Shown: positions 29,768-39,131 of the stretch, one piece after another
Layout: each line of letters opens with the position of its first letter
How positions within the stretch are numbered: position 1 is the first letter of the stretch
DNA from: Streptomyces sp. SID8374
Lineage (GTDB): Bacteria; Actinomycetota; Actinomycetes; Streptomycetales; Streptomycetaceae
Length of the DNA: 64,000 nucleotides
Assembly (NCBI RefSeq): GCF_009865135.1
Contig: NZ_WWGH01000002.1
Location: 682,001-746,000, forward strand
Reading direction: 5' to 3'
Translations under genes and position numbers: made by a program
Notes under the pieces: generated by a model
Database searches by the model: none
What the model was told of the DNA's origin: nothing
What the model saw: only the letters and a program-made list of their open reading frames with translations

Positions 29768-32700
29768 CAGGCCTCTCGGGGTGGCGAGGAAGCCGGCCGC
29801 CTCCAGGGTCCGGCCCAGCGGTGAGGTGAGGGCCGAGACCCCGTTCGTACGCTCCACCGTCACGGTGCCGAGCGCTCCGGCACGGGCGGAGGCGGCCAGC
29901 GCCTCGGCCGCCGCCAGCAGCGCGGGGGACTCGGGGTCGGAGGGCCAGGCGAGCAGGGACTTGCCGCCGCGCTCCATGTAGAGCGTCAGCTCGCCGTCGA
30001 CGAGGACCACCAGCGCCCCCGCCTTGCGCCCCGGCTTGTGGCCCGCGGCGTCCGGGGACTCCGGCCACGGCAGGGCGGCACCGTACGCGTTGGCCGGGTC
30101 GGCGGCGGCGAGCACCAGGGCGCGGGGCGCGGTGCCCGGGTCCCGGCGGTCGCGGGCCGTGGCGGCCGCCCGCAGCCGGTCCACCGCCCCGTCCATCGCG
30201 AACTGGGCCGCCCCCAGCCCCTCCACCACATAGCCCCGCCGGGCCTGGCCGCTGTCCTCGAAGGCGGCCAGGATGCGGTACGTCGCGGAGAAGCCGCCCT
30301 CCACCCCTTCGGCCTGCACCGCGCCGCGGGTCACCACGCCGTGCCGGTCGAGAAGGGTGCGGGCCAGGGCGTGGGCGCGGTGGGTCGGCTCCGGCTCGCG
30401 GGGGGGCAGCAGGGACCAGCGGCCGGAGACCGTCGGGGGGCCGGTGCGGGAGGCGGGGCGGGCGGCCGCGGTGAGGGATCCGTACCGCCCGCGGGGCACG
30501 TTGCGCCGGGCCCGGTGGGCGGTGGAGCCCGCCGTCCGCCCGGAGCCCAGGAGGGAGCGCAGCGGGGCGAGGGTGTCGTTGGTGAGCCTGCCGGACCAGG
30601 CCAGCTCCCAGAGGGCGTCGGCGAGCTGCTGGTCCGAGCAGTCCGGGTGGGTGGTGGCCCGGACCTGGTCGGCGATCTGCCGGAAGAAGAGGCCGTATCC
30701 CCCGGAGAGAGTGGTGAGCAGGGATTCGTGGAGCGCCGACAGCTCCAGGGGGTGCGGGGCGGGCAGGAGCAGGGGTGCGCTGTCGGCGGGGTAGAGGGAG
30801 AGCCAGCCGTCCTTGCCGGGCAGTGCTCCCGCACCCGCCCAGACGACCTCGCCCGTCGTCGTCAGCTCGTCCAGCATCGCCGGGGTGTAGCCCATGACCC
30901 GGCTCGGCAGGATCAGCTTCTCCAGGGCCGAGGCGGGGACGGGCGCTCCCTGGAGCTGTTCGACGGCGCGGGCCAGGCCGTCGATGCCCCGCAGGCCGTG
31001 GGAGCCGAAGTGCTGCCACTGGGGGAGGAAGGAGGCGAGCGCGGCGGGCTCCACCGGCTCCAGCTCCTGGCGGAGCGCGGCCAGCGAACGGCGCCGCAGC
31101 CGGCGCAGCACGGTGGCGTCGCACCACTCCTGGCCGATGCCCGCCGGGTGGAACTCGCCCTGCACGGTCCGGCCGGAGGCGGCCAGCCGTTGCAGCGCGC
31201 CGTCCGTGACGGCGGTGCCGAGGCCGAACCGCTCGGCGGCCCGGGCGGCGGTGAACGGGCCGTGCGTCCGGGCGAAGCGGGCGAGGAGGTCGCCGAGGGG
31301 GTCCTTCACCGGCTCGGTGAACGCCTCGGGAACTCCGACCGGGAGTGCTGTGCCCAGCGCGTCCCGCAGCCTCCCCGCGTCCTCGATCGCCGCCCAGTGG
31401 TCGGCCCCGGCGATCCGGACCTGGATGGCCCGGCGGGTCGTGGCCAGCTCCGGCGCCCAGGAGGGCTCGGCGCCCCGCTCGGCCAGCTCGGCGTCGGTCA
31501 GGGGGCCGAGCACGCGCAGCAGGTCCGCGACCCCTTCGACGTCCTTGATCCGGCGGTCCTCGGTGAGCCACTGAAGCTCCTGCTCCAGCTCGGTGAGGAC
31601 TTCCGGGTCCAGCAGCTCGCGCAGCTCCGCCTGGCCCAGCAGCTCGGCCAGGAGGTGGGAGTCCAGCGAGAGTGCGGCGGCCCGCCGCTCGGCCAGCGGC
31701 GAGTCGCCCTCGTACAGGAACTGGGCGACGTAGCCGAAGAGGAGGGAGCGGGCGAACGGGGAGGGCTCCTGGGTGGTGACCTCGACCAGCCGGACCCGGC
31801 GCGCCTCCAGGTCACCCATCAGTTCGGTGAGCCCGGGGACGTCGAACACGTCCTGGAGGCACTCGCGCACGGCTTCGAGGACGATCGGGAACGAACCGAA
31901 CTCGGACGCCACCTGGAGCAGCTGGGAGGCGCGCTGGCGCTGCTGCCAGAGCGGGGTGCGCTTGCCGGGGGAGCGGCGGGGCAGCAGCAGCGCGCGGGCC
32001 GCGCACTCACGGAAGCGGGCGGCGAACAGGGCGGAGCCGCCGACCTGGTCGGTGACGATCTGCTGCACCTCGCCCTGGTCGAAGACGACATCGGTGGCGC
32101 CGACCGGGGGCTGTTCGCTGTCGTACGAGAAGGCGGGCGGGGTCGCTTCCTTGCTCCCCGCGTCCGTGGTCGCGGGCGGGGCGTCGAAGTCGAGGAGGTC
32201 CAGGCCCATCATGTCCGCGTCGGGGAGCCGCAGCACGATCCCGTCGTCGGCGTGCATGACCTGGGCGTCCATCCCGTACCGCTCACCGAGGCGGGCCGAG
32301 AGCGCGAGCGCCCAGGGGGCGTGCACCTGGGCGCCGAAGGGGGAGTGCACGACGACCCGCCAGTCGCCCAGCTCGTCCCGGAACCGCTCCACCAGGATCG
32401 TCCGGTCGTCCGGCACATGGCCGCAGGCCCGGCGCTGCTCGTCCAGATAGGCCAGGATGTTGTCCGCCGCCCAGGCGTCCAGCCCGGCGGCGAGCAGCCG
32501 GAGGCGGGCGTCCTCCTCGGCGAGCCCGCCGATCTCGCGGAGGAACGCTCCGAGGGCGCGGCCCAGCTCCAGGGGGCGGCCCAGCTGGTCGCCCTTCCAG
32601 AACGGCAGCCTCCCCGGAACGCCCGGGGCGGGGGAGACGAGGACCCGGTCGCGGGTGATGTCCTCGATCCGCCAGGATGTGGTGCCCAGGGTGAAGACGT

Positions 32701-34459
32701 CGCCGACACGGGACTCGTAGACCATCTCCTCGTCCAGCTCGCCGACCCGGCCGCCGCCCTTCTTCGGGTCCGCGCCGGCCAGGAAGACGCCGAAGAGGCC
32801 CCGGTCCGGAATGGTGCCGCCCGAGGTGACGGCGAGCCGCTGCGCTCCGGGGCGGCCCGTGACCGTACCGCCGACCCGGTCCCAGACGACCCGGGGGCGC
32901 AGCTCCGCGAAGGCGTCGGAGGGATAGCGCCCGGCGAGCATGTCGAGGACGGCCGTGAACGCCGACTCGGGGAGCGAGGCGAACGGGGCGGCCCGGCGGA
33001 CCAGGGCCAGCAGGTCGTCGGCCTGCCAGCTGTCCAGGGCCACCATGGCGACCAGCTGCTGGGCCAGCACGTCCAGCGGGTTGGACGGGATGCGCAGCGC
33101 CTCGATCGCTCCTTCGCGCATCCGCTCGGTGACGACGGCGGCCTGCACGAGGTCGCCGCGGTACTTCGGGAAGACCACGCCGGTGGAGACCGCGCCCACC
33201 TGGTGCCCGGCCCGGCCCACCCGCTGGAGGCCGGAGGCGACGGAGGGCGGGGACTCGACCTGGACCACCAGGTCGACCGCGCCCATGTCGATGCCGAGCT
33301 CCAGGCTGGAGGTGGCCACCACGGCGGGCAGCCTGCCCGCCTTCAGGTCCTCCTCCACCTGGGCGCGCTGCTCCTTGGAGACCGAACCGTGGTGGGCGCG
33401 GGCCAGCAGGGCGGGGGCGCCCCGGGCCGCGCCGGACTGGGCCATGACCTCGGCGGGGGCGTGCGCCTCCGGCAGGGCGGCGACTTCCGGCAGGTCGGGG
33501 GCGGGGTTGTCCGGGTCGAAGGCGGTGCCCGTGGCCCGCTCGTACGCGATCTCGTTGAGCCGGTTGCACAGGCGCTCCGCCAGCCGGCGCGAGTTGGCGA
33601 AGACGATGGTGGAGCGGTGCGACTGGACCAGGTCGGCGATGCGCTCCTCGACGTGCGGCCAGATCGAGGGCTTCTCCGCCTGGGCGGCGTCCCCGTCGGT
33701 GGCGGGCGACCCGCCCAGCTCGCCCAGATCCTCGACCGGGACCACCACCGAGAGGTCGAACTCCTTGGTGGACGGCGGCTGGACGATCTCCACGTTGCGC
33801 TGCGGTGAGAGGAACCGGGCGACCTCGTCGACCGGCCGGACCGTCGCGGAGAGCCCGATCCGGCGGGCGGGCCGGGGCAGCAGCTCGTCCAGGCGCTCCA
33901 GGGAGAGCGCGAGATGGGCACCGCGCTTCGTACCGGCGACCGCGTGCACCTCGTCGAGGATCACCGTCTCGACGCCCGCGAGCGCGTCCCGGGCGGAGGA
34001 CGTGAGCATCAGGAACAGCGACTCGGGCGTGGTGATCAGGATGTCCGGCGGCCGGGTCACCATGGAGCGCCGCTCGGCGGGCGGGGTGTCACCGGACCGG
34101 ATGCCGACCCGCACCTCCGGCTCCGGCAGGCCGAGCCGCACCGACTCCTGGCGGATGCCGGTCAGCGGGGAGCGCAGATTCCGCTCCACGTCGACCGCGA
34201 GCGCCTTGAGCGGGGACACGTACAGCACGCGGCAGCGCTTCTTCGCATCGGCGGGCGGCGGACCGGCGGCCAGCCGGTCCAGCGAGGCGAGGAACGCGGC
34301 CAGCGTCTTGCCGGAACCGGTCGGCGCGACCACCAGCACATCGCTGCCCTCGCCGATGGCCCGCCAGGCACCCTCCTGCGCGGCGGTGGGCGCGCTGAAG
34401 GCACCGGCGAACCAGCTGCGGGTCGCGGGCGAGAAGGCGTCGAGAGCTGAGCCGGTCAT
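29753..34459 (-). CDS. lhr: Large ATP-dependent helicase Lhr
   Basis: 1568 aa, the usual size for Lhr, a DNA-damage-induced 3'-5' single-strand translocase and helicase. Motif I is APTGSGKT (45-52), motif II DEVH (169-172), and TTPESLFLML and SATV follow. The second RecA domain has FANSRRLAERL, SSLELGIDMG and QRVGRAGHQ. A winged helix, beta-barrel and long C-terminal domain follow. ATG 34459 is chosen; ATG 34468 is three codons upstream and also possible. The open frame extends far upstream, but only as antisense of the AraC gene. Divergent from the AraC regulator by about 90 bp. Confidence 0.94.
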   Translation of the reverse strand: MTGSALDAFSPATRSWFAGAFSAPTAAQEGAWRAIGEGSDVLVVAPTGSGKTLAAFLASLDRLAAGPPPADAKKRCRVLYVSPLKALAVDVERNLRSPLTGIRQESVRLGLPEPEVRVGIRSGDTPPAERRSMVTRPPDILITTPESLFLMLTSSARDALAGVETVILDEVHAVAGTKRGAHLALSLERLDELLPRPARRIGLSATVRPVDEVARFLSPQRNVEIVQPPSTKEFDLSVVVPVEDLGELGGSPATDGDAAQAEKPSIWPHVEERIADLVQSHRSTIVFANSRRLAERLCNRLNEIAYERATGTAFDPDNPAPDLPEVAALPEAHAPAEVMAQSGAARGAPALLARAHHGSVSKEQRAQVEEDLKAGRLPAVVATSSLELGIDMGAVDLVVQVESPPSVASGLQRVGRAGHQVGAVSTGVVFPKYRGDLVQAAVVTERMREGAIEALRIPSNPLDVLAQQLVAMVALDSWQADDLLALVRRAAPFASLPESAFTAVLDMLAGRYPSDAFAELRPRVVWDRVGGTVTGRPGAQRLAVTSGGTIPDRGLFGVFLAGADPKKGGGRVGELDEEMVYESRVGDVFTLGTTSWRIEDITRDRVLVSPAPGVPGRLPFWKGDQLGRPLELGRALGAFLREIGGLAEEDARLRLLAAGLDAWAADNILAYLDEQRRACGHVPDDRTILVERFRDELGDWRVVVHSPFGAQVHAPWALALSARLGERYGMDAQVMHADDGIVLRLPDADMMGLDLLDFDAPPATTDAGSKEATPPAFSYDSEQPPVGATDVVFDQGEVQQIVTDQVGGSALFAARFRECAARALLLPRRSPGKRTPLWQQRQRASQLLQVASEFGSFPIVLEAVRECLQDVFDVPGLTELMGDLEARRVRLVEVTTQEPSPFARSLLFGYVAQFLYEGDSPLAERRAAALSLDSHLLAELLGQAELRELLDPEVLTELEQELQWLTEDRRIKDVEGVADLLRVLGPLTDAELAERGAEPSWAPELATTRRAIQVRIAGADHWAAIEDAGRLRDALGTALPVGVPEAFTEPVKDPLGDLLARFARTHGPFTAARAAERFGLGTAVTDGALQRLAASGRTVQGEFHPAGIGQEWCDATVLRRLRRRSLAALRQELEPVEPAALASFLPQWQHFGSHGLRGIDGLARAVEQLQGAPVPASALEKLILPSRVMGYTPAMLDELTTTGEVVWAGAGALPGKDGWLSLYPADSAPLLLPAPHPLELSALHESLLTTLSGGYGLFFRQIADQVRATTHPDCSDQQLADALWELAWSGRLTNDTLAPLRSLLGSGRTAGSTAHRARRNVPRGRYGSLTAAARPASRTGPPTVSGRWSLLPPREPEPTHRAHALARTLLDRHGVVTRGAVQAEGVEGGFSATYRILAAFEDSGQARRGYVVEGLGAAQFAMDGAVDRLRAAATARDRRDPGTAPRALVLAAADPANAYGAALPWPESPDAAGHKPGRKAGALVVLVDGELTLYMERGGKSLLAWPSDPESPALLAAAEALAASARAGALGTVTVERTNGVSALTSPLGRTLEAAGFLATPRGLRLRA

Positions 34460-34549
34460 GTCCCCCATCGTGCACCCCGCCACTGACAACGGGCCCGCGA
34501 CACCGCCCGCGGCCACCTCCTCACCGCCGGGACCTGCGAGAATGTGGCC

Positions 34550-35407
34550 ATGGCGGGAGCGGATCGGACGAAGGAGTGGGCGCGCCACTGGACGTACGCG
34601 GAGCTGCCCGACCTCGACCTCCTGCGCGCCCGGTACGTCCGCCACACCTTCCCCCGGCACAGCCACGAGGGGTACGTGTTCGGCGCGGTCACCGGAGGCG
34701 TGGAGGACGTGGGCCTGCCCGGCGGCATGGTGCACGCGGTCCCCGGCACCGTCGTGATGATCAACCCGGAGGTGCCGCACACCGCCCGTCCCGGACGGCC
34801 CGAGGGCTGGACGTACGACACGCTCTACCCCTCCTCCCAGGTCGTCAACGACATCGCGGCCGACGTGACGCACCTGCGCGGCACGGTGGGGTTCGCCGAG
34901 ACACGGGTGAGCGACCCGTACGCCGCCCGGCTGATCACCCAGGTGCACCGGGCCGCCGAGGAGGGCAACGCGCTGGCCGCCGACAGCCTGCTGCGGGTCC
35001 TGGTCGTCCGCCTGCTCACCCGGCACGGCAGTTCCCTCCCCAGCGTGGCGCCCCGGGCCGGGAGCGCGCGGGACGCCGAACGCGCCCGCCGCGTGCTGGA
35101 GGGGCGGATGGACGCGCCGCCCACCCTGGAGGCGCTCGCCGCCGAGCTGGGCACCAGCCCGTTCGCGCTGCTGAGGGCCTTCAAGAAGGAGTACGGGATG
35201 CCGCCGCACACCTGGCTCACCGATGCCCGGGTGCGCAGGGCCCGACGGCTCCTCGACGCGGGCATCGCCCCCGCCGAGGCCGCGGCCGCCGTCGGCTTCA
35301 CCGACCAGCCGCACCTCAACCGGCACTTCACCCGGATCGTGGGGGTCCCGCCCGGCGCATACCAGCGCGAGCGCGGCGTGTACCGGCGTGGACGCGACGT
35401 GTCCTAG
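34550..35407 (+). CDS. AraC-family transcriptional regulator
   Basis: 285 aa. The N-terminal cupin-like ligand domain (about 20-120) has FPRHSHEGYVFG and GTVVMINPEVPHTA. The C-terminal AraC double HTH (about 190-280) has LEALAAELGTSPFALLRAFK and AAAVGFTDQPHLNRHFTRIV plus G(V)PPGAYQ. It is adjacent to azlC-azlD on the same strand, so it probably controls that amino-acid exporter. The start is ATG 34550 (GTG 34544 possible). GAGAAT ends 7 nt before ATG and there is no ribosome-binding site, so the message may be leaderless. Confidence 0.9.
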   Translation: MAGADRTKEWARHWTYAELPDLDLLRARYVRHTFPRHSHEGYVFGAVTGGVEDVGLPGGMVHAVPGTVVMINPEVPHTARPGRPEGWTYDTLYPSSQVVNDIAADVTHLRGTVGFAETRVSDPYAARLITQVHRAAEEGNALAADSLLRVLVVRLLTRHGSSLPSVAPRAGSARDAERARRVLEGRMDAPPTLEALAAELGTSPFALLRAFKKEYGMPPHTWLTDARVRRARRLLDAGIAPAEAAAAVGFTDQPHLNRHFTRIVGVPPGAYQRERGVYRRGRDVS

Positions 35408-35518
35408 GAGAACGGGACGCCTCCTAGGGCCACGCGCCTCAAAAGCGGCACATAGGGACGACGTGAGCGTGCAAGAACGTACAAGACGGGCCCTGACCGT
35501 CCCCGTAACGTGCGGCGG

Positions 35519-36319
35519 GTGGCAGAACAGACAGCACTCCCAGAGAGCACCGGCATGACCGGTGCCATATCCGCCGGGCCGCCCGGCACCCCACCGCGCA
35601 AGCCGGACGCGGCCGTCATCAGGGACGCGCTCGGCGTCGGCATCGCCGTCGGGCTCTCCGGCTTCGCCTTCGGCGTCACCGCCACCGGCTCCGGGCTCAG
35701 CCTGCTCCAGATCTGTGCCCTGAGCCTCCTCGTCTTCACCGGCGCTTCCCAGTTCGCCCTGGTCGGCGCGTTGGCCGCGGGCGGCAACCCGTACACCGCG
35801 GCGGCCGGAGCGTTCTTCCTGGGCGTCCGCAACGCCTTCTACGGTCTGCGGCTCTCCCAGTTGCTCGCCCTTCCCCGCGCGTTGCGCCCCTTCGCCGCCC
35901 ACTGGGTGATCGACGAGACGACCGCGGTCACCGTGGCCCAGCCCGACCGGCGCTCCGCGCGCCTCGGCTTCACGGTCACCGGGCTCACCCTCTACGTGCT
36001 GTGGAACCTCACCACCCTGGCGGGTGCGATGGGCGCGGAGGCGCTGGGCGACACCGAGGCCTGGGGCCTGGACGCGGCCAGCCCCGCCGTCTTCCTCGCG
36101 CTGCTCGCGCCGATGCTCAGGAGCACCGCCGAACGCGTCACCGCTGCTCTCGCCGTGCTGCTGGCCCTGACGCTGCTGCCCGTCCTGCCGGCCGGCGTAC
36201 CGGTCCTGCTGTCCGCGCTGGCGGCGCCCGTCGTCCTCTTCCTCATGGGGCGGCGCAAGCAGGGACCCGGCGCGGCGAAGCGGGAGAAGACCACGGAGAA
36301 GGGCGGACGGGACTCATGA
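35519..36319 (+). CDS. azlC: AzlC-family branched-chain amino acid exporter, large subunit
   Basis: 266 aa membrane protein. It exports branched-chain amino acids or analogues together with AzlD. Family features are the opening DALGVGIAVGLSGFAFGVTA, SLLVFTGASQFALVGALAAG, FFLGVRNAFYGLRLSQLL and HWVIDETTAV. Seven or eight hydrophobic helices are visible. The start is uncertain (GTG 35519, GTG 35510 or ATG 35555). It overlaps azlD by four bases (ATGA). The neighbouring AraC gene suggests induced expression. Confidence 0.9.
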   Translation: MAEQTALPESTGMTGAISAGPPGTPPRKPDAAVIRDALGVGIAVGLSGFAFGVTATGSGLSLLQICALSLLVFTGASQFALVGALAAGGNPYTAAAGAFFLGVRNAFYGLRLSQLLALPRALRPFAAHWVIDETTAVTVAQPDRRSARLGFTVTGLTLYVLWNLTTLAGAMGAEALGDTEAWGLDAASPAVFLALLAPMLRSTAERVTAALAVLLALTLLPVLPAGVPVLLSALAAPVVLFLMGRRKQGPGAAKREKTTEKGGRDS

Positions 36320-36621
36320 ACGTCTGGATAGCCATCGGACTGACCGCGGCGAGCTGCTACCTCGCCAAGTACGCGGGCCTGCTGGTCCCCGCCGGAGTGC
36401 TGGAGCGACCGCTCGTGCGGCGGATGGCGGTCCTGCTGCCGGTGGCGCTGCTGGCGGCCCTCACCGCCCAGCAGACCTTCGGCGACGGGCAGCAGCTCGT
36501 CCTCGACGCCCGGGCCGCCGGGCTCGCCGCCGCCGCGCTCGCGCTGGTGGTGCGCGCCCCCTTCCTGGTGGTCGTCGGCGCGGCCGTGGTGGTCACGGCG
36601 GGCGTCCGCGCACTGGGGTGA
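36316..36621 (+). CDS. azlD: AzlD-family transporter small subunit
   Basis: 101 aa, with three or four hydrophobic helices covering nearly the whole chain (AIGLTAASCYLAKYAG, AVLLPVALLAALTAQQTF, LVVRAPFLVVVGAAVVVTAG). The size and pairing are typical for AzlD, which works with AzlC in the membrane. The ATG overlaps the azlC stop, so translation is coupled. Confidence 0.9.
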   Translation: MNVWIAIGLTAASCYLAKYAGLLVPAGVLERPLVRRMAVLLPVALLAALTAQQTFGDGQQLVLDARAAGLAAAALALVVRAPFLVVVGAAVVVTAGVRALG

Positions 36622-36632
36622 GAGGGCAGAGG

Positions 36633-37547
36633 TCAGCCCAGCGGGCGGCCGTAGGCCCGTAACGTCTCCAGGGCTCCCAGGGTGACCAGGGGGCGCGCTT
36701 CGAGGGCGGGGCCCGGCGCCCACTGCCGCCAGTTCACCGGCCAGCCGCCGTCCTCCTGCTGCTCGGCCGCCAGATGGTCGAGGGAGCGCTCCAGCTCCTC
36801 GTCGGTGAACCAGCGGCGGGCCAGGGAGTCGGGCGTACGGGCGTAGTCGTACGGGAAGTGGTGCTCGCCCGGTGCGTAGCCCGGCGCCACCGGGTACTCC
36901 GCCCGCCGGGACGGATCCAGCACCGCGAGCCGCTGGTCGCGCACCAGCCGGCCGAGCCCGTCCGCCGTCCGCTCGGCGCGGGCCCGGTCCGGCACCCCGT
37001 CCAGGAAGGCGACCGCGGCCTCGATCTCGTAGGGGTGGGACTGCTCCAGGGCGTCGACGGCGCTCCAGCAGAAGTCCGTGGCCCGGAACAGCCAGGCGTG
37101 CCACACCTCGTTGCGGTGCAGCAGTCCGACGACGGGACCGGTGGCGAGCAGTTCGGCCGGTGGGTCGTCGACCACCGGGATGAACGGTGCGGCGGGATAT
37201 CCGCGCTGGGAGGGGAGCAGCGCGGGCAGCGCTCCTTCTTTGGTCGACACGTCGCTCAGATAGCGGCAGATCTGCTCCACGCGCGGGCCGTCGCAGCGGC
37301 CGATCGAGTCGAGGACGGTGAGCGCGTGGGCGGTGTGCAGCGGCTGGCTGACCGGACCGCGAAGGTCGGGTTCCAGCGCGTGGGCGTAGCCGCCGTCCTC
37401 GTTCCGGTAGGCGGCGAGGGCCGTCTCGACGGGGTCCGGGTCGCCGTCGAGGAAGCGGTGGGCGAACCTCCGCTGTTCGAGGACGCGGGCGGTGAGCCAG
37501 ATGAAGTGTTCGGCGCGGGCGAGGGAAGGTGATCCGGTTCCAGCCAT
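36633..37547 (-). CDS. Conserved protein with terpene-cyclase-like alpha/alpha toroid repeats
   Basis: 304 aa. Repeated motifs NEDGGYAHALEPDL (N-terminal) and QEDGGWPVNW (C-terminal) are of the prenyltransferase/squalene-cyclase QW type, suggesting an all-helical barrel. I see no DxDD or DDxxD catalytic motif of a cyclase. It is probably a cytosolic enzyme or binding protein of unknown function. ATG 37547 is preferred, as the preceding open frame lacks a site. It is convergent with azlD and divergent from the DUF3046 gene. Confidence 0.75.
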   Translation of the reverse strand: MAGTGSPSLARAEHFIWLTARVLEQRRFAHRFLDGDPDPVETALAAYRNEDGGYAHALEPDLRGPVSQPLHTAHALTVLDSIGRCDGPRVEQICRYLSDVSTKEGALPALLPSQRGYPAAPFIPVVDDPPAELLATGPVVGLLHRNEVWHAWLFRATDFCWSAVDALEQSHPYEIEAAVAFLDGVPDRARAERTADGLGRLVRDQRLAVLDPSRRAEYPVAPGYAPGEHHFPYDYARTPDSLARRWFTDEELERSLDHLAAEQQEDGGWPVNWRQWAPGPALEARPLVTLGALETLRAYGRPLG

Positions 37548-37626
37548 GGACCGACCGTAGAGGGGAAAGCCGCCCTGGCACATGCCTGAGGACCGGCTGC
37601 ACTCTCAGGAGCGCGATACTGATGGC

Positions 37627-37821
37627 ATGCGGTTGACGATTTTCTGGGAGCGGATGGCGGACCACTTCGGTTCCGTGTACGCGGACTCCTTCGCCCGTGA
37701 CCATGTGATGGCCGAACTCGGCGGCCGTACGGTGCACCAGGCGCTGGACGCGGGCTGGGAGGCCAAGGACGTCTGGCGCGCGGTCTGCACGTCGATGGAC
37801 GTGCCCGCCGAGAAGCGCTGA
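37627..37821 (+). CDS. DUF3046 small protein
   Basis: 64 aa, fitting DUF3046: MRLTIFWERMADHFG, then RDHVMAELGGRTVHQALDAG and WRAVC. It is a small actinobacterial family of unknown function that commonly lies near recA, here about 12 kb away. GATACT lies 6 nt before the ATG, and the AGGAG upstream is 15 nt away, so a leaderless start is likely. Confidence 0.85.
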   Translation: MRLTIFWERMADHFGSVYADSFARDHVMAELGGRTVHQALDAGWEAKDVWRAVCTSMDVPAEKR

Positions 37822-37881
37822 CCTCGGCCGGAAACCCCGGCCGGAGGACCGGCTGTCGGTGGCGTAGGCGAGACTTGTCCC

Positions 37882-39120
37882 GTGTCATCGACAGACGAGA
37901 CCGTTCCGGCCCAGCCGTCCGACGTCCCGCCCGCCGGGCCCCCCGCGCCACCGCCCGGCCCGGGGCCCGCGCGCATGCCGGGCTGGCTGCCGCGCGCGAT
38001 GGTCCTGGCCCTGGCGCTCTACGCCTGCTTCCAGCTCGGCAGCTGGGCGTTCGACCAGGTCATCGGGTTGCTGACCAATGTGCTGATCGCGTTCTTCCTC
38101 GCGCTCGCCATCGAGCCCGCGGTGGGCCGGATGGCAGCTCGCGGAATGCGCCGGGGGCTGGCCACCTTCATCGTCTTCATCGGTCTGATGATCTTCAGCG
38201 CCGGGTTCGTCGTCCTCCTGGGGTCGATGCTGGCCGGCCAGATCGTCGACATGGTCGACGACTTCCCCAAGTACATCGACTCGGTGATCAACTGGGTCAA
38301 CCACACCTTCCACACCGAGCTCTCGCGGGTCCAGGTCCAGGACAGCCTTCTGCACTCCGACTGGCTGCAGAAGTACGTCCAGAACAGCGCCACCGGGGTC
38401 CTCGACGTCTCCACCACGGTCCTCGGCGGGCTGTTCCGGCTGCTGACGATCTTCCTGTTCTCCTTCTACTTCGCGGCCGACGGCCCCCGGCTGCGCCGCG
38501 CGCTCTGCTCCGTACTGCCGCCGGCCCGGCAGACCGAGGTGCTGCGCGCCTGGGAGATCGCGGTCGACAAGACCGGCGGCTACATCTACTCGCGCGGCCT
38601 GATGGCACTGATCTCCGGCGTCGCGCACTACATCCTGCTGGTCGTCCTCGGCGTGCCCTACGCTCCGGCGCTCGCGGTCTGGGTCGGGCTCGTCTCGCAG
38701 TTCATCCCCACCATCGGTACGTATCTGGCGGGCGCCCTGCCGATGCTGATCGCCTTCACGGTCGACCCCTGGTACGCGCTGTGGGTGCTCGGCTTCGTCG
38801 TCGTCTACCAGCAGTTCGAGAACTACGTCCTCCAGCCGAAGCTGACCGCCAAGACCGTCGACATCCACCCGGCGGTCGCGTTCGGTTCGGTGGTGGCGGG
38901 CACGGCCCTGCTGGGAGCTGTCGGCGCGCTGATCGCCATCCCCGCCGTCGCCACGCTCCAGGCGTTCCTGGGCGCCTATGTGAAGCGGTACGCCGTCACC
39001 GACGACCCCAGGGTGCACGGCGGCCCGCCACCGAGGCGCGGAGAACCGGTCCTCTCCCGGATACGCCGGGCACTCGGCGGCCCGGGCCGGACGGGCGGCG
39101 GAGCGGCCGGGTCGGCCTGA
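37882..39120 (+). CDS. AI-2E/PerM-family membrane permease
   Basis: 412 aa. A Pro-rich cytosolic N-terminus (about 10-30) precedes about eight hydrophobic helices. The family core has ALAIEPAVGRM, GLFRLLTIFLFSFYFAADGP, SQFIPTIGTYLAGALP and QFENYVLQPKLTAKTVDIHP. The family (TqsA, YdiK, PerM and others) includes exporters and Na+/H+ antiporters. The substrate cannot be read from sequence, and the AI-2 label should not be taken literally. GTG start 37882. The C-terminal tail is basic and Gly-rich. Confidence 0.88.
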   Translation: MSSTDETVPAQPSDVPPAGPPAPPPGPGPARMPGWLPRAMVLALALYACFQLGSWAFDQVIGLLTNVLIAFFLALAIEPAVGRMAARGMRRGLATFIVFIGLMIFSAGFVVLLGSMLAGQIVDMVDDFPKYIDSVINWVNHTFHTELSRVQVQDSLLHSDWLQKYVQNSATGVLDVSTTVLGGLFRLLTIFLFSFYFAADGPRLRRALCSVLPPARQTEVLRAWEIAVDKTGGYIYSRGLMALISGVAHYILLVVLGVPYAPALAVWVGLVSQFIPTIGTYLAGALPMLIAFTVDPWYALWVLGFVVVYQQFENYVLQPKLTAKTVDIHPAVAFGSVVAGTALLGAVGALIAIPAVATLQAFLGAYVKRYAVTDDPRVHGGPPPRRGEPVLSRIRRALGGPGRTGGGAAGSA

Positions 39121-39131
39121 CCCACCGGCAC

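Noticed and set aside
30038..33808. 1256-codon open frame antisense to lhr
   Set aside because: It is a shadow produced by high third-position GC in lhr; the protein is Gly/Arg/Gln-rich with no family motif, while lhr has all helicase motifs.
34460..35902. Upstream extension of the lhr frame through the AraC gene
   Set aside because: Antisense to a clear AraC gene with no helicase similarity; ATG 34459 starts the conserved protein.
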